Source: Mesorhizobium sp. 1M-11 (GTDB taxonomy: Bacteria; Pseudomonadota; Alphaproteobacteria; Rhizobiales; Rhizobiaceae). From it: a stretch of DNA of 64,000 bases. The position numbers and the translations under genes were made by a program. The stretch lies in the NCBI RefSeq assembly GCF_001303895.1, contig NZ_LJSD01000011.1, forward strand, positions 1 through 64,000, given 5' to 3'. The notes beneath the pieces are model-generated. The model saw only the letters and a program-made list of their open reading frames with translations. It did no database searches and was not told the DNA's origin. Shown here piece after piece: positions 53,079 through 61,722 of the stretch. Within the stretch, counting starts at the first letter, position 1, and the number at the start of each line of letters is the position of its first letter.

Positions 53079-53291
53079 ACGCGCGCAATCTGCCGGTCCC
53101 AGCTGGGGGCTGAACGGAGGGCCGGAGGTTTCTTGTGGAACCGCCGTGTGGAGCGAGAACGCTTCCGCCTCCCGTGTCTCCGCTCTCGACCGTCTCGTCA
53201 TGCTCCTTTCTTCTCCGCTTTGCGGATCTAGAGAAGTTGCAGAGGCTTTAGCCGCCGGGAACCGACAGAGAAACGAAGAAAGGCAAGACAA

Positions 53292-53738
53292 ATGGCTCTT
53301 TACGAACATGTGTTCCTTGCCCGGCAGGATCTGTCGCAGCAGCAGGTCGATGAGCTCATTGAACGTTTCAAGGGCGTCATCTCCGCTGGCGGCGGCTCGG
53401 TTGGCCGGGTCGAGAACTGGGGACTGAAGTCCCTCACCTACCGGGTCAAGAAGAACCGGAAGGCATACTACACGCTTATGGACCTGACCTGCCCGCCGGC
53501 AGCGCTCAGCGAAATGGAGCGCCAGATGGGTCTGTCGGAAGACGTCCTTCGCTTCCTGACCATCAAGGTCGAGAAGCACGAGGAAGGCGCTTCGGCAATG
53601 ATGCAGAAGCGCGAAGAGCGTTCCGAGCGTGGTGGCTTCGGCGACCGTGACCGCGGCGATCGTGGTCCGCGTTCGTTCGGCGACCGCGGCGATCGTGGCC
53701 CGCGTCCGCAGCGCAGCTTTGAAGGGGGTGCAGAATAA
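53292..53738 (+). CDS. rpsF: 30S ribosomal protein S6
   Basis: A 148-residue small-subunit protein that pairs with S18 in the platform. Core: [20 protein letters not shown], then [20 protein letters not shown] and [19 protein letters not shown]. Residues 115-148 form a charged Arg/Asp/Gly tail with [20 protein letters not shown], several GDRGPR units long, an extension beyond E. coli S6 but common in rhizobia. Its stop (TAATG) overlaps rpsR by one base. Confidence 0.98.
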   Translation: MALYEHVFLARQDLSQQQVDELIERFKGVISAGGGSVGRVENWGLKSLTYRVKKNRKAYYTLMDLTCPPAALSEMERQMGLSEDVLRFLTIKVEKHEEGASAMMQKREERSERGGFGDRDRGDRGPRSFGDRGDRGPRPQRSFEGGAE

Positions 53739-53986
53739 TGGTCGACATCAACCAGATCCCGACCCGGCGCCCGTTCCATCGTCGCCGCAAGACCTGCCCG
53801 TTCTCCGGCGCCAACGCCCCGAAGATCGACTACAAGGACGTGCGTCTGCTGCAGCGCTACATTTCCGAGCGCGGCAAGATCGTGCCGTCGCGCATCACCG
53901 CCGTCAGCCAGAAGAAGCAGCGCGAACTCGCCCAGGCGATCAAGCGCGCCCGCTTCCTCGGCCTGCTGCCCTACGTGGTCCGCTAA
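53738..53986 (+). CDS. rpsR: 30S ribosomal protein S18
   Basis: An 82-residue small-subunit protein bound to S6 in the platform. [20 protein letters not shown], then [20 protein letters not shown] and [20 protein letters not shown] are diagnostic. Normal length. Its start overlaps the rpsF stop. Hairpin 53995-54022 follows before rplI. Confidence 0.98.
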   Translation: MVDINQIPTRRPFHRRRKTCPFSGANAPKIDYKDVRLLQRYISERGKIVPSRITAVSQKKQRELAQAIKRARFLGLLPYVVR

Positions 53987-53994
53987 ACAGCTTT

Positions 53995-54022
53995 CCCGCG
54001 GGCGGCAACGCCTGCGGGTTTT
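53995..54022 (+). terminator. Attenuator-like hairpin between rpsR and rplI
   Basis: CCCGCGGGCG...CGCCTGCGGGTTTT: GC stem with a short T-run directly after rpsR. Placed inside the operon, it may lower rplI transcription rather than end it completely. Confidence 0.55.
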
Positions 54023-54182
54023 CCCCGGCAGTGATGGGCACAGCCGGGGGCTCTAAAATCCCGAGTTGGGCCAACAAGCCCTAACTGCCTCGACAGGCAG
54101 GACAGCGAAACCGGTGCTGGGCACCCTTCTCTTCCTGACTGTCTCCCGAACGGCGTCGATTGCGACGCAGATGGAGAAAACA

Positions 54183-54767
54183 ATGGAAGTCATTCTTCTC
54201 GAACGCATTTCCCGCCTCGGCCAGATGGGTGATACCGTCAAGGTCAAGGACGGCTTCGCCCGTAACTTCCTGCTGCCGCAGGGCAAGGCGCTGCGCGCCA
54301 ACGAAGCCAACAAGAAGAAGTTCGAAGGTCAGCGCGCCCAGTTGGAAGCCCGCAACCTCGAGCGCAAGTCCGAAGCCCAGCAGGTCGCCGACAAGCTCGA
54401 CGGCAAGAGCTTCATCATCGTGCGTTCGGCTGGCGAAACCGGTCAGCTTTACGGTTCGGTCTCGACCCGCGATATCGCTGATCTGCTGACCGCTGAAGGC
54501 TTCACCGTTGGCCGCAACCAGGTTGAGCTGAACCACCCGATCAAGACCATCGGTCTGACCAATGTGGCGATCGCATTGCACCCGGAAGTCGAAGTCACCG
54601 TGACGCTCAACATCGCGCGTTCGTCCGAAGAAGCCGAGCGTCAGTCCAAGGGCGAGACGCTCACCACCGCCGAAGCCATCTATGGCGACGACATCAATGA
54701 GAACGCCCGTCCGGACAGCTTCTTCGATCCGAATGCGGAGTTCGAAGGCGACGAAGAAAACGCCTGA
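54183..54767 (+). CDS. rplI: 50S ribosomal protein L9
   Basis: A 194-residue large-subunit protein with two domains joined by a long helix. The N-terminal domain begins [20 protein letters not shown] and has the rRNA-binding [20 protein letters not shown]. The C-terminal domain contains [14 protein letters not shown]. An acidic tail of about 25 residues ends it. Start at 54183 was chosen; the frame open to 54066 lies in the leader. About 196 bases separate it from rpsR, with a hairpin between. Terminator 54912-54941 ends the operon. Confidence 0.98.
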   Translation: MEVILLERISRLGQMGDTVKVKDGFARNFLLPQGKALRANEANKKKFEGQRAQLEARNLERKSEAQQVADKLDGKSFIIVRSAGETGQLYGSVSTRDIADLLTAEGFTVGRNQVELNHPIKTIGLTNVAIALHPEVEVTVTLNIARSSEEAERQSKGETLTTAEAIYGDDINENARPDSFFDPNAEFEGDEENA

Positions 54768-54772
54768 TCATT

Positions 54773-54877
54773 GGAGCGTCGCGCATCCATTCGGACGCGC
54801 ACAGGACATTCCAACACTTTTTGAACCGCACGCATCGGTCCGAGCAATCGATTACGATCTTTGGGCCGATGCATTAG
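54773..54877 (+). repeat. Dispersed intergenic repeat, copy B
   Basis: Same order of blocks as copies A and C: GGAGCG, TTCGGACGCGCACAGGACA, CGCATCGGTCC, GGGCCGATGCATTAG. It is more diverged than the other two. It sits six bases after the rplI stop and before that operon's terminator. Confidence 0.8.
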
Positions 54878-54911
54878 CGATCTGTCATAAAGCCAGCCTC
54901 GTCGCTGGATC

Positions 54912-54941
54912 AAAAAACCGGGCCTGGTGCCCGGTTTTTTT
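54912..54941 (+). terminator. rpsF-rpsR-rplI operon terminator
   Basis: AAAAAACCGGGC-CTGGT-GCCCGGTTTTTTT: strong stem with flanking A- and T-runs. Confidence 0.92.
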
Positions 54942-55026
54942 ATGCCAATCGGAACTTTTCGACGCGTCCGCCTTTTTTGAAGGATTGGACAGCAGTGCTG
55001 TCACTATCGTTCTTTGAGGGCACATC

Positions 55027-56304
55027 ATGAATGTTATTCTGGAACGCATTGCCGAACGCGTTGTCCGCAGAGGCAATCTGGCCATCACCGGGCCCAATGG
55101 GGCAACCCGGACCTTTGGCGACGGCACCGGCCCAAAAGTGCATATGGTCATCCATACGCGCCACGCCGAACGCGCCATCACACTGCATCCTTCCTTGGCC
55201 ATTCCCGAAGCCTTCATGGAAGAGGAACTCGACTTCGTTGAAGGCGACGTGCTGTCCTTCCTGCACCTTGTCTACCAGAACACCGGAATTTCCTGGATCG
55301 AATCGACCTGGGGCAAGTTGCTCAATTCAGCAAGGCTGACCGTCCGCCCGCTGCAGCAGCTCAACAACGCCCGACAGTCGCGTCGGAACGTCGCGCACCA
55401 CTACGACCTGTCGGGTGATCTCTACAAACTCTTCCTCGACGAGGACATGCAGTATTCGTGCGCCTATTTCGAGCGGCCAGACATGACACTGGAAGAAGCG
55501 CAGCTTGCCAAGAAACGGCACATCGCCGCCAAACTGAAGGTGCGGCCGGGACAGACCGTGCTCGACATCGGTTCCGGATGGGGCGGGCTCGGCCTCTACA
55601 TTGCCGAGGCCTTCGAAGCGGATGTGCTCGGTGTGACGCTTTCCACCGAGCAGCATCAGGTTTCAACAGATCGAGCCCATGCCCAGGGCCTCGACCGGCA
55701 TGTCCATTTCGAGCTGCGCGACTATCGTGACCTGTCCGAGCGCTTCGACCGCATCGTGTCGGTCGGCATGTTCGAACATGTCGGTATCAACCACTACAAG
55801 ACCTTCTTCGACAAGACTGCGAAACTGCTCAAGCCGGACGGCGTGATGCTCCTGCACACGATTGGCCGGACCGGCCCCGCCACCACCACCAACGCCTTCA
55901 TCCGCAAGCATATCTTCCCGGGCGGCTATATCCCCGCACTTTCGGAGGTCATGCCGCACATCGAGCGCTCAGGCCTGGCTGTCACCGACGTCGAGATTCT
56001 GAGGCTGCACTATGCCGACACGTTGAAGCATTGGCGCGAGCGCTTCCTCGCCAACCGCGACAAGGTCAAGGCGATCTATGACGAGCGATTCTGCCGCATG
56101 TGGGAGTTCTACCTGTCCGGCTCCGAAGCTTCCTTCCGCTGGCAGGATCTCGTGGTGTTCCAGATCCAGCTCGCGCACAAGAACGACGTGCTGCCGGTGA
56201 CGCGCGACTACATCGGCAAATGCGAAAAAGCACTCGAAGTGCGCGATGCACCGCAGAAGCCGCTGTTCGCCAAGCCGCCACGGCGCCGCAAGGTGAAGGA
56301 ATAG
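55027..56304 (+). CDS. cfa: Cyclopropane-fatty-acyl-phospholipid synthase
   Basis: A 425-residue membrane-associated methyltransferase that adds a methylene bridge from SAM to unsaturated phospholipid acyl chains. It has an N-terminal domain of about 100 residues, then the catalytic part: HHYDLSGDLYKLFLDEDMQY, with the conserved SCAYF cysteine, then VLDIGSGWGGLGLYIAEAF as SAM motif I, and FPGGYIPALSEVMPHIERSG. Basic tail KPPRRRKVKE. Rhizobia often carry two cfa genes; this seems the single one here. Start has a GAGGGCAC upstream region. Confidence 0.94.
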   Translation: MNVILERIAERVVRRGNLAITGPNGATRTFGDGTGPKVHMVIHTRHAERAITLHPSLAIPEAFMEEELDFVEGDVLSFLHLVYQNTGISWIESTWGKLLNSARLTVRPLQQLNNARQSRRNVAHHYDLSGDLYKLFLDEDMQYSCAYFERPDMTLEEAQLAKKRHIAAKLKVRPGQTVLDIGSGWGGLGLYIAEAFEADVLGVTLSTEQHQVSTDRAHAQGLDRHVHFELRDYRDLSERFDRIVSVGMFEHVGINHYKTFFDKTAKLLKPDGVMLLHTIGRTGPATTTNAFIRKHIFPGGYIPALSEVMPHIERSGLAVTDVEILRLHYADTLKHWRERFLANRDKVKAIYDERFCRMWEFYLSGSEASFRWQDLVVFQIQLAHKNDVLPVTRDYIGKCEKALEVRDAPQKPLFAKPPRRRKVKE

Positions 56305-56376
56305 GCGCAAGCATTTCCCTGCCTGGCATCTTACCGGGCTGATGCCACGGCTATCGAGATGGACTAAGAGAGGAGG

Positions 56377-56700
56377 ATGAACATCCTCCTCTTTGTCGTT
56401 GCGGCTGTGGCCGAAATTGCCGGCTGTTTTTCGTTCTGGGCCTGGTGGCGACTAGAGAAATCGCCGCTGTGGCTGCTGCCCGGCCTTGCCTCGTTGATCG
56501 CCTTCGCCTGGCTGCTGGCGCTGGCGCCCACCGATGCCGCCGGACGCGCCTATGCGGCCTATGGCGGCATCTACATTGCCGCATCCCTGCTCTGGCTGTG
56601 GCTGGCCGAAGGCGTTCGACCTGACCGATGGGATATCGTTGGCGCCGCCATCTGCGTGGCGGGAGCATCGGTCATCCTGTTCGCGCCGAGGAGCGTCTGA
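56377..56700 (+). CDS. YnfA-family membrane protein
   Basis: A 107-residue inner-membrane protein with four membrane segments and the YnfA/UPF0060 signature: [20 protein letters not shown], then [20 protein letters not shown] and [17 protein letters not shown]. The family resembles small multidrug resistance pumps, but a transport role is not shown for this group. Its stop is two bases before the next start, so the next gene is cotranscribed. Confidence 0.94.
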   Translation: MNILLFVVAAVAEIAGCFSFWAWWRLEKSPLWLLPGLASLIAFAWLLALAPTDAAGRAYAAYGGIYIAASLLWLWLAEGVRPDRWDIVGAAICVAGASVILFAPRSV

Positions 56701-56702
56701 GC

Positions 56703-57683
56703 ATGGAACTGCCCGCAGAACTGCGACAAGCCGTCGAGCAATTGCTGGACAAGTTGCCGCTGGCAACCTTGAAACAGGCCTCCCGGACGCTTTCCGACCG
56801 CTATCGCGCGGAGGTGCGCGACGGACGTCTGCATATGGGCGACGACATCGCCGCCAGGGCCTATCTCGCCACCCGGCTGCCCGCTACCTATGCCGCGGTC
56901 CGTACCAGCCTTGGGGTACTCGCCGACACGCAGCCGGATTTCGCCCCAAGGACGATGCTCGACATCGGCGCAGGCCCGGGAACGGTGCTATGGGCCGCGG
57001 CCGATCTGTGGCCATCAATCGATTCTGCGACGTTGCTGGAAGCCAGCAATGCGGCTCGAAAGGTGGGACAGACGCTTGCAGCCAACATGAACACGCCGCC
57101 GCAAATCCGCTGGCAGGCAGGCGACGTCAACATCGACCTGGCCGACATGCCGGCTGCCGACCTCGTCACCATGGCCTATGTCATGGACGAAATCGCGCCG
57201 ACATCATTGTCCCGGCTGATCGAGCGCCTCTGGCAACTTACCGCCGACACGCTGCTCGTCGTCGAACCGGGCACGCCTGCTGGCTGGCGGCGCATTCTCG
57301 ATGCAAGAGCAAAGCTGATCGCCCTCGGCGGCTTTGTCGCCGCTCCCTGCCCACATCATGCGCCCTGCCCGCTGGTCTCTCCGGACTGGTGCCATTTTTC
57401 ACGGCGTGTCGCCCGCTCGCGCCTGCACCGGCTGGCCAAGGAGGCGGATGTGCCTTGGGAAGACGAGAAATTCATCTATCTGGCAGCGTCGCGCACGCCG
57501 CAAACCGCGCGTCATGCGCGTGTGCTGGCGCCGCCGAAAGCCGGCTCGGGCAAAGTCGCGCTGAAATTGTGCCAGCCCGACGGCGTGGCGAGCGAGAGGC
57601 TTCTCACGAAGCGCGACGGCGAAGCCTTCAAAGTGGCGCGCCGCCTGGACTGGGGCGATGCTCTCGACCTCGAATCTGCCTGA
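56703..57683 (+). CDS. Rsm22-family putative ribosomal small-subunit methyltransferase
   Basis: A 326-residue protein of the Rsm22 family, known from mitochondria as a mitoribosome assembly factor. The SAM pocket is MLDIGAGPGTVLWAA (about 82-96). The Cys-rich element CPHHAPCPLVSPDWCHFSRR matches the iron-sulfur/zinc-binding region characteristic of the family. Then come GKVALKLC and the C-terminal VARRLDWGDAL. Start MELPAELRQAV at 56703 directly follows the YnfA stop. The frame could run back to 56628 inside ynfA, rejected. Substrate not proven. Confidence 0.92.
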   Translation: MELPAELRQAVEQLLDKLPLATLKQASRTLSDRYRAEVRDGRLHMGDDIAARAYLATRLPATYAAVRTSLGVLADTQPDFAPRTMLDIGAGPGTVLWAAADLWPSIDSATLLEASNAARKVGQTLAANMNTPPQIRWQAGDVNIDLADMPAADLVTMAYVMDEIAPTSLSRLIERLWQLTADTLLVVEPGTPAGWRRILDARAKLIALGGFVAAPCPHHAPCPLVSPDWCHFSRRVARSRLHRLAKEADVPWEDEKFIYLAASRTPQTARHARVLAPPKAGSGKVALKLCQPDGVASERLLTKRDGEAFKVARRLDWGDALDLESA

Positions 57684-57890
57684 CCACACCGAGGGTTCTT
57701 GATATGTTCCTGTTGTTCGGTTAGGCTTTATACCCCATCGAGTCAATCGGATTCGGGGCGCTGGAATATCGTCCTGTGGACGATGAAGCCGTTCTGTGAA
57801 TCACGGGCATGTTTGGTCGTTCTGGGCATCTGGACGAACCGCGGCCGCGATCCTTCTGCTAACGACACGACGGAATAAGTTGGGGATACC

Positions 57891-59378
57891 ATGGCAGAGG
57901 CAGCTCTCAAGTTCGGCACGGCGGAAACACCGCTCTATCGCGAAGCCCCAAACAACATCGAGGCCGAACAGGCTCTGCTTGGCGCCATCCTCGTCAATAA
58001 CGACGCCTTCTACCGCGTCTCCGATTTCCTCAAATCCGCGCATTTCTACGAGCCGCTGCATCGCAAGATCTTCGAGGTGTCGGCGGAGTTGATCCGCATG
58101 GGCAAGATGGCCACTCCGGTGACTGTCAAGACCTTCCTGCCGGCGGACGAAAAAGTCGGCGACATGACCGTGGCGCAATATCTCGCCAGACTCGCCGCCG
58201 AAGCCGTAACCGTCATCAACGCCTCCGACTACGGCCGTGCCATCTATGATCTGGCCACCCGCCGCGCGCTGATCACCGTCGGCGAGGACATGGTCAACAT
58301 CGCCTATGACGCGCCCGTCGACATGTCTCCGGCCGAGCAGATCGAGGACGCCGAGCGGCGCCTGTTCGAGCTGGCCGAGACCGGCCGCTACGATGGTGGC
58401 TTCGAGGCCTTTACCGATGCCGTCAAAACTGCGGTCGACATGGCCAATGCCGCCTATATGCGCGACGGCCATTTGTCCGGCATCTCCACCGGCCTGCGCG
58501 ACGTCGACCGCAAACTCGGCGGCCTGCAGCCCTCCGACCTGATCATCCTTGCCGGCCGCCCAGCCATGGGCAAGACCTCGCTGGTCACCAACATCGCCTT
58601 CAACATCGCCGAGGCCTACCAGCCGGCGCAGCAGGCCGACGGGTCGTACAAGGCCGCCAATGGCGGGGTGGTCGGCTTCTTCTCGCTGGAAATGTCGTCG
58701 GAACAGCTGGCGACCCGTATCATCTCGGAGCAGACCGAAATCTCGTCGTCGAAGATCCGCCGCGGCGAGATCACCGAGTCCGACTTCGAAAAGCTGGTCG
58801 CCTGCGCACAGACCATGCAGAAGATCCCGCTCTTCATCGACGCCACCGGCGGCATCTCGATCGCCCAGCTTGCCGCGCGTGCGCGACGCCTGAAACGTCA
58901 GCGCGGCCTGGAAGTCATCGTCATCGACTACGTGCAGCTGATGCAGGGCAGTGCCAAGTCATCGCAGAACCGCGTGCAGGAAATCACCGAAATCACCACC
59001 GGCCTGAAGGCGCTGGCCAAGGAACTCAACGTTCCCATCATCGCACTGTCGCAGTTGTCGCGTCAGGTCGAAAGCCGCGACGACAAACGCCCGCAGCTGT
59101 CGGACCTTCGCGAATCGGGCTCGATCGAGCAGGACGCGGACGTGGTGCTTTTCGTCTATCGCGACGAATATTACCTGCAGAACAAGCAGCCCGAGGAAGG
59201 CACGCCGGAATATGAGGACTGGCGGATCAAATTCGACAAGGTGAAAGGCAAGGCAGAACTCATCATCGCCAAGCAGCGTCACGGCCCCACCGGCACGGTC
59301 GAGCTTGCATTCGAGGGCCAATACACCCGCTTCTCCGACCTCGCGGAGGAGCATCAGCTGCCCGAGAGGTTCGAGTAA
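57891..59378 (+). CDS. dnaB: Replicative DNA helicase
   Basis: A 495-residue hexameric helicase that drives the replication fork. The N-terminal DnaG-binding domain (NNIEAEQALLGAILVNNDAF) is followed by the RecA-like motor with Walker A GRPAMGKTSLV (about 222-232), Walker B VIVIDYVQLM, and the DNA-binding loop QLSRQVESRDDKRPQLSDLR. No intein in the Walker region. Same strand and 38 bases before radA. In many relatives alr lies between dnaB and radA; it is absent here. Confidence 0.98.
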   Translation: MAEAALKFGTAETPLYREAPNNIEAEQALLGAILVNNDAFYRVSDFLKSAHFYEPLHRKIFEVSAELIRMGKMATPVTVKTFLPADEKVGDMTVAQYLARLAAEAVTVINASDYGRAIYDLATRRALITVGEDMVNIAYDAPVDMSPAEQIEDAERRLFELAETGRYDGGFEAFTDAVKTAVDMANAAYMRDGHLSGISTGLRDVDRKLGGLQPSDLIILAGRPAMGKTSLVTNIAFNIAEAYQPAQQADGSYKAANGGVVGFFSLEMSSEQLATRIISEQTEISSSKIRRGEITESDFEKLVACAQTMQKIPLFIDATGGISIAQLAARARRLKRQRGLEVIVIDYVQLMQGSAKSSQNRVQEITEITTGLKALAKELNVPIIALSQLSRQVESRDDKRPQLSDLRESGSIEQDADVVLFVYRDEYYLQNKQPEEGTPEYEDWRIKFDKVKGKAELIIAKQRHGPTGTVELAFEGQYTRFSDLAEEHQLPERFE

Positions 59379-59416
59379 CCTCTTGATCCGCGTCTCGGCA
59401 TCCCTGTTCAATATTC

Positions 59417-60817
59417 ATGGCTAAATCGCGCGTTCAGTTCATCTGCCAGAACTGCGGTACCGTGCACCAGCGCTGGGCGGGCAAATGCGATGCCTGCGGC
59501 GAATGGAACACGTTGATCGAGGAAGGCACCGCCGGCGGCATCGGCTCGGGACCTGCATCGCTGAAGAGCGCCCGCAAGGGCCGCGCCGTGGTGCTGACGA
59601 CGTTGTCGGGCGACATCGAGGATGCGCCGCGCATTGCCTCCGGCATCGGTGAGCTGGACCGTGCTACCGGCGGCGGCTTCGTGCGCGGCTCGGCGCTGCT
59701 GGTCGGAGGCGATCCGGGCATTGGCAAATCGACGCTCCTTACCCAGGCGGCGGCAGCGCTCGCCCGCCAGGGCCATCGCATCGTCTATGTGTCGGGCGAA
59801 GAAGCCGTCGCGCAGATCCGGCTGCGCGCGCAGCGGCTGGGTGCCGCCTCGGCACCGGTGGAACTCGCCGCCGAGACCAATGTCGAGGATATCCTGGCCA
59901 CCATCGCCGACGGCAAACGGCCCGATCTCGTCATCATCGATTCGATCCAGACCTTGTGGACGGACTTGGCCGATTCGGCACCGGGAACCGTCACGCAGGT
60001 GCGTGCCGCCGCCCAGGCGATGATCCGCTATGCGAAATCCACAGGTGCTGCGGTGGTGCTCGTCGGGCACGTCACCAAGGAAGGCCAGATCGCAGGACCG
60101 CGTGTCGTCGAGCACATGGTCGACGCCGTTCTCTATTTCGAAGGCGAAGGCGGCCACCACTTCCGCATCCTGCGCACGGTGAAGAATCGCTTCGGTCCAA
60201 CCGACGAGATCGGCGTGTTCGAAATGTCGGACAAGGGGTTGCGGGAAGTCGCCAACCCTTCCGAACTTTTCCTCGGCGAAAGGCACGCAAAGTCGCCCGG
60301 CGCCGCGGTTTTCGCTGGAATGGAAGGCACTCGACCCGTGCTGGTCGAAATCCAGGCTCTCGTCGCGCCCTCTTCTCTCGGCACGCCGCGCCGTGCCGTC
60401 GTCGGCTGGGACGGCGCGCGGCTGTCGATGATCCTGGCCGTTCTGGAAGCGCATTGCGGCGTCCGTTTCGGTCAGCACGATGTCTACCTGAACGTCGCCG
60501 GCGGCTACCGCATTTCGGAGCCAGCCGCAGACCTCGCGGTGGCCGCGGCGCTCGTGTCCTCGCTCACCGGTCTTGCCCTTCCCGCCGATTGCGTCTATTT
60601 CGGCGAAATCAGCCTTTCTGGCGCCGTGAGGCCGGTTGCACATGCGCAACAGCGTCTCAAGGAAGCTGAAAAGCTGGGCTTCGGAAGCGCAGTCCTGCCT
60701 GTGGGCAGCGAGGAAATTGCCGGGGGAATAGGCGCCGGCGCTTTCCAGCCTACCGAGCTCGCAGATCTCGTGGCGCGCATTGCCGGCACCCGCCGCAGCC
60801 GCGCCGCCGAGGACTAG
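59417..60817 (+). CDS. radA: DNA repair protein RadA
   Basis: A 466-residue helicase/recombination-mediator protein that processes recombination intermediates. The N-terminal C4 zinc finger (CQNCGTVHQRWAGKCDACGEW) is followed by a RecA-like core with Walker A GGDPGIGKSTLL, the RadA-specific KNRFGPTDE motif, and the C-terminal Lon-like domain. Its TAG stop lies inside dispersed repeat C. A 133-base gap leads to cvpA. Confidence 0.98.
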   Translation: MAKSRVQFICQNCGTVHQRWAGKCDACGEWNTLIEEGTAGGIGSGPASLKSARKGRAVVLTTLSGDIEDAPRIASGIGELDRATGGGFVRGSALLVGGDPGIGKSTLLTQAAAALARQGHRIVYVSGEEAVAQIRLRAQRLGAASAPVELAAETNVEDILATIADGKRPDLVIIDSIQTLWTDLADSAPGTVTQVRAAAQAMIRYAKSTGAAVVLVGHVTKEGQIAGPRVVEHMVDAVLYFEGEGGHHFRILRTVKNRFGPTDEIGVFEMSDKGLREVANPSELFLGERHAKSPGAAVFAGMEGTRPVLVEIQALVAPSSLGTPRRAVVGWDGARLSMILAVLEAHCGVRFGQHDVYLNVAGGYRISEPAADLAVAAALVSSLTGLALPADCVYFGEISLSGAVRPVAHAQQRLKEAEKLGFGSAVLPVGSEEIAGGIGAGAFQPTELADLVARIAGTRRSRAAED

Positions 60818-60919
60818 CGCATCGGCCCGAAAATCAGTTTCGGTTTTCGGAAAGCATGATGCGTAGCTTAGAAGAGTTAGAGCGTCCTTTGCGCATTCAT
60901 TCGGACGCGCGGCGCTCTA
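60814..60919 (-). repeat. Dispersed intergenic repeat, copy C
   Basis: Inverted relative to A and B. Read on the minus strand it runs TTAGAGCGCCGCGC, GCGCAAAGGACGCTCTAACT, ATGCTTTCCGAAAACCGA, GGGCCGATGCGCTAG. The CTAG end supplies the radA stop codon (60815-60817), as copy A does for its neighbour. Closest to copy A. Confidence 0.88.
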
Positions 60920-60949
60920 ATGACAGGGCATATGGAGTAGGCGCAGGAC

Positions 60950-61636
60950 ATGCCGATTACGCTTCTGGACGGGATTCTCGCCGGCTTCACCCTAATTTCC
61001 GCAATGCTCGCCATGGTGCGAGGCTTCTCTCGCGAGGTGCTGTCGATCGCATCTTGGGCGGCAGCGGCGGTTGCAGCCTATCTGTTCTACAAGCCGGTCA
61101 TTCCCTACGTTCAGCCCTATATCGACAATGAAAAGATCGCGATGGGCGCTGCCGCCGGCATCGTCTTCATCATCGCGCTGATCATCGTGTCGATCATAAC
61201 CATGAAGATCGCCGACTGGATCATCGATTCCAGGGTCGGCGCGCTCGATCGCACGCTGGGCTTCCTCTACGGTGCCGCACGCGGCATTCTGGTCGTTGCG
61301 GTTGGCCTAATGTTCTTCAACTGGTTGGCTGGCGACAAGGCGCCGAACTGGGTTGCCGAATCGAAGTCGCGTCCATTACTGGAATCGATCGGCAAGTACA
61401 TTGAAAGCGTGCTGCCGGAAGATCCGGAAAAGACGATCCTCAAGCAACTCAACAAGAGTGGCGTAGCGCCTGAAGGTGGCACTGCAACGCCGCCCGCAGC
61501 CGGCGAAGCGCCCGGCACGCAGGCTCCGGCCCCTGAAGGCACGGCGCCTGAAAACAACGAAGCGCCAGCACCGGACGACGAGGCCCCGGCCGACCAGCCG
61601 CCCGCCGGTGGCAATGCGCCGGCTACGAACAACTGA
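60950..61636 (+). CDS. cvpA: CvpA-family membrane protein
   Basis: A 228-residue inner-membrane protein with four helices: LLDGILAGFTLISAMLAMVR, IASWAAAAVAAYLF, IVFIIALIIVSIITMKIADW and GFLYGAARGILVVAVGLMFF. The signature GFSREVLSI follows helix one. CvpA affects colicin V export in E. coli and sits next to purF there too, as here. A Pro/Ala/Glu-rich tail (residues 170-228), disordered and acidic, is longer than in E. coli. Start at 60950 has a weak GCAGGAC upstream site. Confidence 0.93.
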   Translation: MPITLLDGILAGFTLISAMLAMVRGFSREVLSIASWAAAAVAAYLFYKPVIPYVQPYIDNEKIAMGAAAGIVFIIALIIVSIITMKIADWIIDSRVGALDRTLGFLYGAARGILVVAVGLMFFNWLAGDKAPNWVAESKSRPLLESIGKYIESVLPEDPEKTILKQLNKSGVAPEGGTATPPAAGEAPGTQAPAPEGTAPENNEAPAPDDEAPADQPPAGGNAPATNN

Positions 61637-61722
61637 CGATCGTGTGAAACGCCGCGTGAGCACATTGCTTTCGCGGCGTCATGGCCTTATATCGCGGTTT
61701 TAGCGGGCAAGAGGCTTCCGGC

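Noticed and set aside
59408-60649. 413-codon minus-strand frame opposite radA
   Set aside because: Shadow frame; radA carries all its motifs.
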